Shown here: one piece after another, positions 1 to 9,516 of the stretch
Position numbering within the stretch: position 1 is the first letter of the stretch
How the letters are laid out: the number at the start of each line of letters is the position of its first letter
DNA from: Paeniroseomonas aquatica
GTDB lineage: Bacteria; Pseudomonadota; Alphaproteobacteria; Acetobacterales; Acetobacteraceae
NCBI RefSeq assembly: GCF_030409335.1
Contig: NZ_JAUFPN010000109.1
Span: forward strand, 1-39,717
Direction of reading: 5' to 3'
DNA length: 39,717 nt
Translations under genes and position numbers: made by a program
Notes under the pieces: generated by a model
What the model saw: the letters and a program-made list of their open reading frames with translations, nothing else
Told to the model about the DNA's origin: nothing
Database searches by the model: none

Positions 1-567
1 CGCCTTCTTGGCCTCGGCGGCGGCGCGTGCCTCGTCCTCGGCGCGCTGGCGCGCCTCCTCGACGGCGCGGACCGCGTCCTCCTCGGCCTGGCGGCGCTCC
101 TCCTCCTCGCGGCGGCGGGCCTCCTCGGCGGCGGAGCGGACCATGAGCGCCTGGCGCTCGCGCTCCTCGCGCTGGCGCTGGGCCTCCAGGCGGCGCTGCT
201 CCTCGAGCACGCGCTGGCGGGTGGCCAGCTCGGCCTGGGTCAGCGGCCGGCCGGCGGAGGGCGCGGCGCTGCGCTGCGGCGCGCCGCCGCCGGAGCGGTT
301 GCCGCTCGGCGGGCCGCCGCCGGTGCCGGCGGGGCGGTTGGTGCCGCCGGGGGCCACGGTCTAGGGCGGCGGCGGCGCGGTCGGGGCAGTGCCCGGGGTC
401 ACGACGCGCTTCTTCACCACCTCGACCTGGACGGTCTTGCTGCGGCCATGGCTGAAGCTCTGGCGGACGCTGCCCGCGTCCACGGTCTTGCCCAGTTCCA
501 GCCGGCCACCGGCGGGCCGAAGGCTCAGCCGGCTCTTGGCCGCATCCTGGTCGTTCTGGTCACTCAT
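1..567 (-). CDS. infB: Translation initiation factor IF-2, N-terminal part, with in-frame stop, cut by window edge
   Basis: IF-2 is the GTPase that brings initiator tRNA to the 30S subunit; only its variable N-terminal part lies here. From the ATG at 567 the protein begins MSDQNDQ and has the IF2-associated segment (LSLRPAGGRLELGKTV, then RQSFSHGRSKTVQVEVVKKR). After a Pro run it meets TAG at 361-363. The same frame then continues without interruption to base 1 as Gly/Pro/Asn-rich linker and a long charged Arg/Glu/Ala helix, exactly the layout expected of an alphaproteobacterial IF-2. The frame is therefore intact except for one codon, which would be CAG (Gln) with a single base change. An alternative start is the ATG at 600. 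The GTPase domain lies beyond the window. It is last in the operon rimP-nusA-ylxR-infB. Identification is firm; whether the stop is real is open. Confidence 0.85.
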
Positions 568-676
568 GCGTTGATCCGAACCCGATCCGTCTGACGTCAT
601 TACGTATGCCTGGGAACATACCCGTCAGGGATGCTCCAGAAAACCCAACCGGCGCGATGCTGACCGCGCGGCTGCC

Positions 677-1382
677 TTAGTCAGGTCCGCCCTTCGGTGG
701 ACCCTTGCGCCGCGGTGCCGCGGCCGGTGGCGGCGGCGCCGCGCTCATCCCGGCCAGCCTGGCGGCTTCCACCTGGATGGCCTTGGCCAACTGGCCGGGC
801 GCGATGGCGACATGCACCGCGTGGTCGCGCCCGAAGACGCCGCCGAGCATCTCGGCCGGCAGCGGGGCCACCACGGCGAACCCCCGGTTGCCGACCAGCC
901 GCGCCCTTTCGTTGGCGCTGCCGTCCGACGCTTCCACCAGCAGCCCGGCCTTGCCGGACTGCATCCACTCCCGCACCGCTTCGCGGCCGCAGACCGCCTG
1001 GCCGCCACGCCGGGCGAAGCCGACGAGATCGCGGAGCCGGCGCTTGAGGCCGTCCTCGATCCGGGCACGAAGGTCGGGGGGCAGTTGCACTGTCCCGCGC
1101 GCTGCCTTGGCGAAGGCGCCGCGCTTCAGGGCGCGTTCTAGCACATCGGCCCTGGCGGACAACCACATTCCCCGCCCCGGCAGCCTACCGGCGAGGTCGG
1201 GCACGACCTCGCGCGCGGGGTCGAGCACGAAGCGGATCATGGCCTCCTTCGGCAGGCTGTCGCGCGTCACCATGCAGCGGCGCAACGGGCCTGTCTCGGG
1301 CTCGTCGATCTCCTCCGGCGGGGCCGCCGGCGCGGCCTGGCCCGGGAGGAGGTCGGCTCCGGTCGCTACCGGCGGCGGGGAC

Positions 1383-1405
<23 letters not shown>
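677..1405 (-). CDS. ylxR: YlxR-family RNA-binding protein (DUF448) with L7Ae-like C-terminal half
   Basis: About 242 residues. The N-terminal third carries the YlxR/DUF448 signature: [11 protein letters not shown], then the RFVLDP strand and [14 protein letters not shown]. The middle and C-terminal part ([21 protein letters not shown], then [13 protein letters not shown]) resembles the L7Ae/L30e fold often fused to YlxR in alphaproteobacteria. The tail is Pro/Ala/Lys-rich and probably disordered. YlxR proteins bind RNA; in Firmicutes the homologue (RnpM) modulates RNase P. It sits between nusA and infB as usual. I chose the ATG at 1405 (MTVAPQ), which overlaps the end of nusA by 23 bases; an in-frame ATG at 1414 is also possible. 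The overlap implies translational coupling to nusA. Confidence 0.85.
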
Positions 1406-2969
<1,564 letters not shown>

Positions 2970-2973
2970 GGCG

Positions 2974-3570
2974 TCAGTTCCTCGTCGCTGGGGTGGTGTC
3001 ATCGGCGGATGAGGCATCCTCCTCCTCCGCGTCGAGCCCGTCCTGGTCGGGCAGGCCGGCGGCGGCGGCGGTGGCCGCGATCAGCGCGTCGGTCAGGACC
3101 AGCTTGGCGCGGCGGATGTTGCCGCGGGCGACGGTGAGCAGGGCGCCGCCTTCCTCGAGCTTCATCCGGGCGGTCTCGGCATCGGCGCCGAGCACCATGC
3201 CGCGGAACTTGCGGCGGCCGTCCTGCGGCACCGTCAGCTCGAGCTGCGCCAGGTGGCCGGCGTAGGCGTTCCAGTCCTTGGCGCGGGTCAGCGGCCGGTC
3301 GATGCCGGGGGAGGAGACCTCCAGCGCCCATTCGTTCTTGATCGGGTCTTCCACGTCCAGCACGGCGCCCACGGCGTGGCTGATCGCCTCGCAGTCCTGC
3401 ACCCGGAAGGCGGCGCCATCGGCGCGGTCCGCCATGATCTGCACCACCGGCCGTTCCTTGCCGCTGACCTGCACGCGCACGAGCTCGTAGCCCATGTGCT
3501 CGATCGTCGGGGCGATGGCATTGGCGATGCGGGCCTCGAGGCCCTCGTGCTGTGGACGTTCTATGCTCAA
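2974..3570 (-). CDS. rimP: Ribosome maturation factor RimP
   Basis: RimP assists late 30S subunit assembly. The body is unmistakable: [54 protein letters not shown] (family signature) and a C-terminal SH3-like barrel (FRGMVLGAD). The C-terminus is an Ala/Asp/Glu-rich extension. There is no ATG near the start. The best candidate is TTG at 3570, giving 198 residues, but it sits at the last T of a terminator-like U-tract and has no Shine-Dalgarno sequence. A GTG at 3600 in the same frame follows AGGGG but at almost no spacing, and would translate through the hairpin. First gene of the rimP-nusA-ylxR-infB operon. Gene identity is sure; the start is not. Confidence 0.9.
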   Translation of the reverse strand: MSIERPQHEGLEARIANAIAPTIEHMGYELVRVQVSGKERPVVQIMADRADGAAFRVQDCEAISHAVGAVLDVEDPIKNEWALEVSSPGIDRPLTRAKDWNAYAGHLAQLELTVPQDGRRKFRGMVLGADAETARMKLEEGGALLTVARGNIRRAKLVLTDALIAATAAAAGLPDQDGLDAEEEDASSADDTTPATRN

Positions 3571-3601
3571 AAAACAAAAAAGGCGGCCCGCAAAGGCCAC
3601 C
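3569..3601 (-). terminator. Terminator-like hairpin with U-tract directly in front of rimP
   Basis: Read on the minus strand, 3601-3595 (GGTGGCC) pairs with 3588-3582 (GGCCGCC), with a six-base loop. It is followed by TTTTTTGTTTTTT at 3581-3569. This has the form of an intrinsic terminator. It lies downstream of the best promoter candidate (3633-3661) and abuts the rimP start, so it could be an attenuator in the operon leader rather than only the end of the upstream hydrolase gene. Confidence 0.7.
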
Positions 3602-3632
3602 CCCCTAAAGCTCGGATGGTGATAGTTTCCGC

Positions 3633-3661
3633 AATATAGCCACGGCACGGGCCAGCCGCAA
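3633..3661 (-). promoter_or_regulatory. Candidate sigma-70 promoter for the rimP-nusA-ylxR-infB operon
   Basis: On the minus strand TTGCGG (3661-3656) and TATATT (3638-3633) are separated by exactly 17 bases. The -10 matches consensus at five of six positions; the -35 matches mainly at TTG. Predicted initiation near 3626 would give a leader of about 55 bases that contains the hairpin at 3569-3601. TATATT stands out against the GC-rich background. Confidence 0.5.
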
Positions 3662-3664
3662 GCG

Positions 3665-4828
3665 TCAAGGCCCGGGGGGAAGGGCCGCGGCCAGGGCGGC
3701 GGCGGCCTCCCGGGCGGCGGTGCGGACGCCGTCCGCGGTCCAGTGGATGCCGTCCAGCCCGGGGGCGACCGCGGCCATGCCGCCGCCCTCCCGCAGCCCC
3801 AGCGCCTGGCGCAGCCCGGCCTGGCTGGCGCGGATCGCCGCGGCGGCGGCGAGGGTCCGCGGCTCGAGCGGCCGCCGCGGCGCCAGGCCGAGCCAGGCGG
3901 AGGTGCCGTCCCACGGCAGCAGCCAGGTGGCGAGGCTGCCGCTGCCCAGCAGCCGGATCTGGCCGTCGAGCGGCGACAGCGGCGCCAGCAGGACCGGCAT
4001 GCCCGGGCCGCCCGCCGCCCGCAGCGTGGCGACGATCGTCCGCAGGCGGTCGGCATAAACCTCCCCGGGGGTGGCGAGCAGCGCATCGGTGGTGCCATGC
4101 GCCAGGATCAGCGCCGCCGAGGCCGGGGCCGCGGCCTGGGCGATGCGGCGCAGGTTGCCGCCGGCCGGGCCGGCGGGGTCGGCGAGGTCGGCGGGGGTGG
4201 CGCCGCCCCAGGCGCCGTTGGCCAAGCCGAGCGGCAGCCCCGGCCCGAGCCGGCGGGACAGCTCGCCCAGCAGGACCCGGGCACCGAGGCGGTCGCCGAC
4301 CGGGCCCCAGCCGGTGCCGTCCGGGCCGCAGCCGGGGCGGCCGGCGCAGCCCTGCAGCAGGGCGGCGACCGGGGGCGCGGCGGCACCGCCGGGGCCGGCG
4401 GGGAAGGCGCCGGAGGCGGCCGGGCCGGTGGCGAAGAGGGCGGCGGCCTGGGACTGGCCGGTGACCAGGATGACCAGCCCGGCGGCGAAGCGGCCGCCGA
4501 GCGCCTCGGCCTCGCCCACCGCGTCGCGGCGGATCAGCCGGTACCAGCCGCCGGGGGGCAGCCGCAGCCGGCCGTCCGGGCCGGGCGGGCCCCAGGGGCG
4601 GATGACGCGGCCGGCCTCGTCCTGCACCTGGTAGTCGGCGCCGCCGGCGACCGGCAGCAGCGCCACGCCGCCCTGCAGCGGGTAGATTCGGCCGGCCGGC
4701 GGGGCGGGCTGGGCGGCGGCGCCCACGGCCAGCCCGGCCGCCAGCAGCGCCAGCCCGGCGAGGCGCCTAGCCGTCGGCCTTGGCCATGAAGGCGGCCAGG
4801 GTCGGGACCCAGTCCGGACTGTCCACAT
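3665..4828 (-). CDS. Secreted SGNH hydrolase, sialate O-acetylesterase (SASA)-like
   Basis: A 387-residue exported hydrolase. After an Arg-rich start and a hydrophobic segment (residues 23-39, [15 protein letters not shown]) comes a signal-peptidase-like Ala stretch. SGNH blocks follow: VTGQSQA with the likely nucleophile Ser126, ANGAWGGA supplying the Gly and nearby oxyanion residues, LAHGTTD, and [11 protein letters not shown] with Asp359 and His362. That order fits SASA-type carbohydrate esterases, which remove acetyl groups from sugars; the substrate cannot be told. The only start codon in frame before the signal peptide is the ATG at 4828, which lies 62 bases inside the preceding MetX-like gene. 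The unusual overlap suggests translational coupling or an unrecognised start. It would form a pair of exported hydrolases with that gene. Confidence 0.7.
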   Translation of the reverse strand: MWTVRTGSRPWPPSWPRPTARRLAGLALLAAGLAVGAAAQPAPPAGRIYPLQGGVALLPVAGGADYQVQDEAGRVIRPWGPPGPDGRLRLPPGGWYRLIRRDAVGEAEALGGRFAAGLVILVTGQSQAAALFATGPAASGAFPAGPGGAAAPPVAALLQGCAGRPGCGPDGTGWGPVGDRLGARVLLGELSRRLGPGLPLGLANGAWGGATPADLADPAGPAGGNLRRIAQAAAPASAALILAHGTTDALLATPGEVYADRLRTIVATLRAAGGPGMPVLLAPLSPLDGQIRLLGSGSLATWLLPWDGTSAWLGLAPRRPLEPRTLAAAAAIRASQAGLRQALGLREGGGMAAVAPGLDGIHWTADGVRTAAREAAAALAAALPPGP

Positions 4829-5903
4829 TGGCGCCGATATGCCCGAACTCGTTGCGGATCTCGAAGAAGCGGGCGTCCACCCCGGCCTCCCGCAGCCGCT
4901 GCATCACCGCCGGGGCGATGCCGGGCGGGAAGAGCCGGTCGGTGGTGGTCAGGGCATAAAGGACCCGGGCCTTGATCCGGGCGAAATCCTTCTGCGCGTC
5001 GAAGTCGACCGCGGCGCGGCGCAGGGTGACCAGGGAATTGCCGTCGAAGGCCCGGGCCCAGGGGGTGGCGATGCGGTGGATCTCGGCCTCGCGCTCGGCC
5101 GCGTCGGGAAAGCGGGCGCCGAGCTGGGCCTCGATCCCGTAATTCTTCAGGGTGGCGACGCGGATGTCGGTCAGGACCTGGGCGATGCCGCCGTTCGCGT
5201 AGTAGCGGCCGCCGTTCCAGTTGGGATCCTCGGCGAGGCGGGTCACCAGCGCCTCGGTCTGGCGCTGGTCGCCGCTCCCCTTGGGCGCGGTGTTGACGCA
5301 GACGACGGCGTTCATCGCCTCCGGGTAGGTCACCGCCCATTGGAAAGCCTGGTAGCCGCCGTAGGAGGTGCCCATCACCGCGACCAGGTGCTTCACGCCG
5401 AGCAGCGCCAGCATGGCGCGCTGGGCGGCGATGATGTCGACCACGGTGATCGCCGGGAAGTCCGGGCCATAGGGCTGGCCGGTGGCCGGGTTGCGGCTGG
5501 CCGGGGCGGTGGAGCCGTAGGCGGAGCCCAGCATGTTCGAGGCGACGACGAAGTAGCGGTCGGTGTCGATCGGCTTGCCGGGGCCGATCATCAGGTCCCA
5601 GCTGCCGGGGGCATTCTCCGCCACCCCGGCCGGGGCGCGGCCGGGGGCGTAGCGGCCGGCGGCGTGGTGGCTGCTGGTATAGCCATGGGTGACGAGGACG
5701 GCGTTGGTCCCGGCGGCGTTCAGCGTGCCGTAGGTCTCGTAGGCGAGCCGCGCCTCGGGCAGCGTGGCGCCGGATTGCAGGGTGAGGCTGCCGAGCTCGG
5801 CGAAGCGGGATTCCACCGCATCGAGCGGTGCGGCGGCGGCGGGGCGGGCGGTGGCGCCGAGGGCCGCGGCGAGCGGCAGGGCGAGGGCGGTGCGGCGGTC
5901 CAT
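4767..5903 (-). CDS. Secreted alpha/beta hydrolase of the homoserine acetyltransferase (MetX)-like family
   Basis: A 378-residue alpha/beta hydrolase with a Tat-like signal (MDRRTALALPLAAALG, Ala-rich cleavage region near residue 25). The core resembles MetX: YETYGTLNAAGTNAVLVTHG, DTDRYFVVASNMLGSAYGSTAP and nucleophile elbow MGTSYGGYQ with Ser180. Asp322 (TTTDRLFPP) and His355 ([10 protein letters not shown]) complete the triad. MetX itself is cytosolic and has GGSxGG, so an exported protein with GTSYGG is more likely a hydrolase or acyltransferase of unknown substrate than a methionine enzyme. The start at 5903 is set by the signal peptide. It lies 29 bases after trmB on the same strand and overlaps the SGNH gene downstream. 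Confidence 0.82.
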   Translation of the reverse strand: MDRRTALALPLAAALGATARPAAAAPLDAVESRFAELGSLTLQSGATLPEARLAYETYGTLNAAGTNAVLVTHGYTSSHHAAGRYAPGRAPAGVAENAPGSWDLMIGPGKPIDTDRYFVVASNMLGSAYGSTAPASRNPATGQPYGPDFPAITVVDIIAAQRAMLALLGVKHLVAVMGTSYGGYQAFQWAVTYPEAMNAVVCVNTAPKGSGDQRQTEALVTRLAEDPNWNGGRYYANGGIAQVLTDIRVATLKNYGIEAQLGARFPDAAEREAEIHRIATPWARAFDGNSLVTLRRAAVDFDAQKDFARIKARVLYALTTTDRLFPPGIAPAVMQRLREAGVDARFFEIRNEFGHIGANVDSPDWVPTLAAFMAKADG

Positions 5904-5932
5904 GTCGGCGTTCCCCGGGATGTCGCCCGAGG

Positions 5933-6643
5933 CTAGAGCCGGGTCAGGCTCCAGTACAGCGGGCTGCGGCCCTCGCGGAGCGCCTTGGCCTCGTAGCGGG
6001 TGCCGGGCCAGCCTTCCGGCCGGGCGGTGGCCGGGGCGGGCACGTCGAAGAAGTTCTGGCGGGCCAGCACCTCGGCAACCCAGCCCTGATAGGTCGGGTC
6101 GTCCGAGGCGATGCGCCAGGTGGCGCCCGGCCGCAGCGTGCGGGCGACCAGCGGCAGCATGGTCTCGTTGACGAAGCGGCGCTTGGCGTGGCGGGACTTG
6201 GGCCAGGGGTCCGGGAAGAGCAGGAACAGCCGGTCCAGGCACGCATCGGGCAGGGCGTTCAGCAGGTGCCGGGCATCCTGCGGCCAGAGCCGGAGGTTGC
6301 CCGGCAGCGGGCCGGTCGCCTCGGCGCCCTCGGGCACCAGATGGGTGAGCAGGGAGCAGAGCCCGTTCTCGAAGACCTCGGAGGCGATATAGGCGACGCC
6401 GGGATTGGCGGCGATCTGCGCCAGGCTGTGCTCGCCGCCGCCGAAGCCGACTTCCAGCCACAGGGGCGCATCGGGCATGGCGAAGGTGGCCAGCGGGTTG
6501 GCCGCTTCCGCCAGGGAAAGCCGCAGGCGCGGCAGAGTCTCATCCAGCAGGCGCTGCTGGCGCGGCCGCAGCGGATGGCCGCGGCGGCGGCCGTAGAGGC
6601 GGTCCGGGATGCCTTCGGCGAGCGGCGGGCGGTCGGCGGTCAT
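5933..6643 (-). CDS. trmB: tRNA (guanine-N7-)-methyltransferase
   Basis: TrmB makes m7G46 in the tRNA variable loop, using S-adenosylmethionine. The 236-residue protein shows the early family motif RLYGRRRGHPLRPRQ, the SAM loop LEVGFGGGEH, and the diagnostic LFPDPWPKSRHAKRR, then a C-terminal YEAKALREGRSPLYW. The ATG at 6643 fits the family length. It lies only 14 bases beyond the U-tract of the metK terminator, so its expression needs read-through from metK or a promoter I did not find. Its neighbourhood next to metK, which makes its cofactor, is common in alphaproteobacteria. Confidence 0.95.
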   Translation of the reverse strand: MTADRPPLAEGIPDRLYGRRRGHPLRPRQQRLLDETLPRLRLSLAEAANPLATFAMPDAPLWLEVGFGGGEHSLAQIAANPGVAYIASEVFENGLCSLLTHLVPEGAEATGPLPGNLRLWPQDARHLLNALPDACLDRLFLLFPDPWPKSRHAKRRFVNETMLPLVARTLRPGATWRIASDDPTYQGWVAEVLARQNFFDVPAPATARPEGWPGTRYEAKALREGRSPLYWSLTRL

Positions 6644-6657
6644 CGGGAATTCCAGAC

Positions 6658-6689
6658 AAAAAAAGGGGGGTGGCATGGCGCCACCCCCC
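6658..6689 (-). terminator. Strong intrinsic terminator after metK
   Basis: Minus strand: GGGGGGTGGC (6689-6680) pairs perfectly with GCCACCCCCC (6674-6665) over 10 bp around a 5-base loop, followed by seven T (6664-6658). A second hairpin, GCCAGC/GCTGGC at 6710-6705 and 6698-6693, lies between it and the metK stop codon. Confidence 0.93.
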
Positions 6690-6711
6690 AAGGCCAGCAG
6701 GAAAGCTGGCG

Positions 6712-7899
6712 TTAGCGGTTGAAGGCGCGCTTCAGCTCGTCCACCAGGTCGGTCTTCTCCCAGGTGAAGGTGCCCTTCTCCAGGTCCGGCGTGCGGCCGA
6801 AATGGCCATAGGCGCTGGTGATGCCGTAGATCGGCCGGTTCAGGTGCAGGTGCTCGCGGATGCCGCGCGGCGAGAGGTTGACCAGCCCGTCGATGACCTT
6901 GGCCAGCTTGCCCTCGTCCACATCCTTGCCGGTGCCGTGCAGGTCGAAATAGACCGACAGCGGCTTGGCCACGCCGATCGCATAGGAGACCTGGATGGTG
7001 CACTTGTCCGACAGGCCGGCGGCGACGACGTTCTTCGCCACGTAGCGCGCGGCATAGGCGGCCGAGCGGTCGACCTTGGTCGGGTCCTTGCCGGAGAAGG
7101 CGCCGCCGCCGTGCGGGGCCGCGCCGCCGTAGGTGTCGACGATGATCTTGCGACCGGTCAGGCCGCAGTCGCCGTCCGGCCCGCCGATGACGAACTTGCC
7201 GGTCGGGTTCACGTAGAACTCCTCGTCCGGGACATTCCAGCCGGCGGGGAGCAGCTCGGTCAGCAGCGGGCGGAGCATGGCCTTGATCTCGGCCTGCTCG
7301 AGGTGCTCCTCGTGCTGGGTCGAGACGACGACGCTGGTGCAGCCGACCGGCTTGCCGTCGACGTAGCGCAGGGTGACCTGGCTCTTCGCATCCGGCAGCA
7401 GCCCGGCGACGCGGCGGTCGCCGATCGAGCGCAGCTCCTTGATGCGGCGGAGGATGCCATGCGCGTAGTAGAGCGGCGCGGGCATCAGCTCGGGCGTCTC
7501 GCGCGTGGCGTAGCCGAACATGATGCCCTGGTCGCCGGCGCCTTCGTCCTTGTTGCCGGCCGCGTCCACGCCCTGGGCGATATGGGCGGACTGGGCGTGC
7601 AGGTGGCATTCCACATGGGCGTTCTGCCAGTGGAAGCCGTCCTGCTCGTAGCCGATGTCCTTCACCGCCATGCGGGCGTTGTGGATCAGCAGGTCGGGCG
7701 TGATCGTATCCGGGCCGCGCACCTCGCCCGCGAGGACGATGCGGTTGGTGGTGACCAGCGTCTCGCAGGCGACCCGGGCATAGGGGTCCGCCGCCAGGAA
7801 GGTGTCGAGCACCGTGTCGGAGATCCGGTCGGCAACCTTGTCGGGATGGCCTTCGGACACGGATTCAGACGTGAAAAGGTATTCACCTTTGTCGCGCAT
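6712..7899 (-). CDS. metK: S-adenosylmethionine synthetase
   Basis: MetK makes S-adenosylmethionine from ATP and methionine. The 395-residue protein is full length and has [20 protein letters not shown] at the start (ATP/Mg site), DQGIMFGYA, the flexible-loop region, and [19 protein letters not shown] with [15 protein letters not shown]. The start ATG at 7899 follows AAGAGG within a leader inverted repeat (7905-7940). It ends in TAA and is followed by a strong terminator before trmB. Upstream on the same strand is the DUF7002-like gene. No known SAM riboswitch consensus was recognised in the leader. Confidence 0.97.
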   Translation of the reverse strand: MRDKGEYLFTSESVSEGHPDKVADRISDTVLDTFLAADPYARVACETLVTTNRIVLAGEVRGPDTITPDLLIHNARMAVKDIGYEQDGFHWQNAHVECHLHAQSAHIAQGVDAAGNKDEGAGDQGIMFGYATRETPELMPAPLYYAHGILRRIKELRSIGDRRVAGLLPDAKSQVTLRYVDGKPVGCTSVVVSTQHEEHLEQAEIKAMLRPLLTELLPAGWNVPDEEFYVNPTGKFVIGGPDGDCGLTGRKIIVDTYGGAAPHGGGAFSGKDPTKVDRSAAYAARYVAKNVVAAGLSDKCTIQVSYAIGVAKPLSVYFDLHGTGKDVDEGKLAKVIDGLVNLSPRGIREHLHLNRPIYGITSAYGHFGRTPDLEKGTFTWEKTDLVDELKRAFNR

Positions 7900-7904
7900 G
7901 GCGT

Positions 7905-7940
7905 GGTTTGCCTCTTGTCGCGGGAACGGTCCGGCAAACC
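7905..7940 (-). promoter_or_regulatory. Inverted repeat in metK leader overlapping the ribosome binding site
   Basis: GGTTTGCC (7940-7933, minus strand) and GGCAAACC (7912-7905) are perfect complements separated by 20 bases, ending five bases before the metK ATG. The putative Shine-Dalgarno AAGAGG overlaps the start of the second arm, so the stem could occlude ribosome binding. It does not match the SAM-II or SAM/SAH consensus as I know them. Confidence 0.5.
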
Positions 7941-7996
7941 CCGGCCTGGCTCACCCCGGATGGGGCGGCCGTGTGTCGCAGGCGCACCGCAGGGGG

Positions 7997-8644
7997 TCAA
8001 GCCACAGGCAGGTCAGGCAACCTTGGGGTGCCGGCCCCGCGGGATGCCGGCAGCCGGGACCAGGCGATGCCGGGCGGGATGGCGCCGGCGACGGTCACCT
8101 CGCGCGGCGCGGCGCCCGCCGGCGCCGGGCCGGCCCGCCAGTCCGCGACCGGCCGGTAGTCGGCGAAGCCGCGCAGCCGGCGCCGGCCGGGCGGGCTGCG
8201 GTCGACGTAGCCGTTGTTGAAGCGGCAGAGGCGCAGGTCGCAGCCGGCCTCGAGCAGCGCCGCGGTGGGTGCGGCCAGCACCGCCTGGTCGCGCCCCGGC
8301 TCGGCGGCCCGCAGCCGCCAGGCGGCGGCCTCGGTCGGGAAGAGGAAGACCTGGGCATTGATGAAGCGGCGCCAGGCGGCGGTGTCGATGCCGGGGGCGA
8401 GACGGCTGGCGAGCGCCGCATCGGCCATGCCCTGTCGGCGCAGCAGGGCCGCGCCGCGGAAGGTGACCAGCGGCGTCCAGCCGCGGCGGTTGGCGCCGAG
8501 GTCCACCGCCGCGCCGAGCAGCCGGGCCAGCGCCTCGGCCGAGAGCAGCCCGTGCCGGGCGATGCCGGGCAGGGCGCTGGCCTCGGTGACGTGGAACAGC
8601 CGCGGGTAGCGGGCGGCGAATCCAAGGGTCGCGCAGGCGGTCAC
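7997..8644 (-). CDS. DUF7002-like protein, possibly with an ADP-ribosyltransferase-type fold
   Basis: A 215-residue cytosolic protein without a signal peptide. It opens with YPRLFHVTEASALPGIARHG followed by LLSAEAL. The middle has WRRFINAQVFLFPTE and a region around CRFNNGYVDRSPPGRRRLRGF. This arrangement (Leu-Phe-His near the start, a central 'N-x-x-V-F-F' segment, then an Asn-rich strand and Arg-rich loop) recalls DUF7002 proteins and, more distantly, DarT/ART-like folds. The function is unknown. Start is GTG at 8644, giving a GTGA overlap with the dapB stop, so translation is coupled to dapB. Family assignment is by eye. Confidence 0.6.
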   Translation of the reverse strand: MTACATLGFAARYPRLFHVTEASALPGIARHGLLSAEALARLLGAAVDLGANRRGWTPLVTFRGAALLRRQGMADAALASRLAPGIDTAAWRRFINAQVFLFPTEAAAWRLRAAEPGRDQAVLAAPTAALLEAGCDLRLCRFNNGYVDRSPPGRRRLRGFADYRPVADWRAGPAPAGAAPREVTVAGAIPPGIAWSRLPASRGAGTPRLPDLPVA

Positions 8645-9381
8645 GCCATGCCGATGACGTGCTTCATGTCGTAGAGCCCGGCCGGGCGGCCGACCGCCCA
8701 GAGCGCCGCCTGCACCGCCCCGGTCGCATAGACCCGGCGATCGAAGCTGCGATGGGTCAGGCTGATGTGCTCCGAGGCGGCGGCGAAGAGCAGGCTGTGC
8801 TCGCCCACCACCTGGCCGCCGCGCAGCGCGGCGAAGCCGATGGTGCCGGTGCCGCGGGCGCCGGTATGGCCGTCCCGCCCGCTCTCGATCCCCGCGGCCT
8901 CCAGGGTGGTGCCGCGGCCGCGGGCCACGGCGCGGCCGAGCGCGACCGCGGTGCCCGACGGCGCGTCCACCTTCTGGCGGTGGTGCATCTCGACGATCTC
9001 GGCGTCGTAGCGGGCGCCGGGCAGGCTGGCTGCCATGCGCTCGGCGGTGGCGAGGAACAGCGTCACCCCGGGGGAGAAATTGGCGGCATAGACGACCGCC
9101 ACCTGCCGGGCGGCGGCGGCGACCGCGGCCTCCTGCGCCGCATCCAGCCCGGAGGAGCCGAGGATGAGGGGCTTGCCGGCGGCGGCGGCGGCGGCGGCAT
9201 GGGCCTCGGCGGCGCCGGCATGGGTGAAGTCGATGACCACGTCACTGGCCGCGAACAGCAGGGCCGGGTCGTCGCCGCGGGCGCTGCCGCCGGCCAGGGT
9301 GGCGCCCGCCGCGGCGACCTCCTCGGTCAGCAGCCGGCCCATGCGGCCGGCGATGCCGGCGATGCCGATGCGGATGGCCAT
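8641..9381 (-). CDS. dapB: 4-hydroxy-tetrahydrodipicolinate reductase
   Basis: DapB reduces the cyclic intermediate of the diaminopimelate/lysine pathway with NAD(P)H. The 246 residues show the dinucleotide motif IGIAGIAGRMGR at the N-terminus, VVIDFTH, the PLILGSSGL and ANFSPGVTLF segments, and the diagnostic EIVEMHHRQKVDAPSGTA with catalytic His and Lys. The C-terminal VYATGAVQAALW and GLYDMKHVIG are typical. The length is slightly short but complete. ATG at 9381 is preceded by GGAAGG. Downstream it overlaps the DUF7002-like gene by four bases. It is separated from the PRC-barrel gene by a hairpin (9465-9490), so probably has its own promoter. Confidence 0.95.
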   Translation of the reverse strand: MAIRIGIAGIAGRMGRLLTEEVAAAGATLAGGSARGDDPALLFAASDVVIDFTHAGAAEAHAAAAAAAGKPLILGSSGLDAAQEAAVAAAARQVAVVYAANFSPGVTLFLATAERMAASLPGARYDAEIVEMHHRQKVDAPSGTAVALGRAVARGRGTTLEAAGIESGRDGHTGARGTGTIGFAALRGGQVVGEHSLLFAAASEHISLTHRSFDRRVYATGAVQAALWAVGRPAGLYDMKHVIGMA

Positions 9382-9464
9382 GGCTGCGCGTCCTTCCCGG
9401 GGTGAGGCCCCGGGTCTAGGGCGGGCCGGGCCGCCGCGTCCAGATGCCGCGGCCGAATTGAAGC

Positions 9465-9490
9465 GGGGCGGCCCTGGTCAGGACCGCCCC
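9465..9490 (-). terminator. GC-rich hairpin after the PRC-barrel gene
   Basis: Minus-strand 9490-9480 pairs with 9475-9465 over 11 bp with one G-U pair and a 4-base loop. It lies 26 bases after the PRC-barrel stop. There is no real U-tract, so termination is likely but unproven. Confidence 0.55.
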
Positions 9491-9516
9491 TCGGTATCGG
9501 CCCTACCCGGCCTGGG

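Noticed and set aside
7900-8000. SAM-II or SAM/SAH riboswitch before metK
   Set aside because: The leader holds a stem but none of the conserved loop and pseudoknot bases I know for these classes.
7972-8000. metK promoter with TTGACC at 8000-7995
   Set aside because: The hexamer at the right distance (GACACA) matches the -10 consensus at only two bases.
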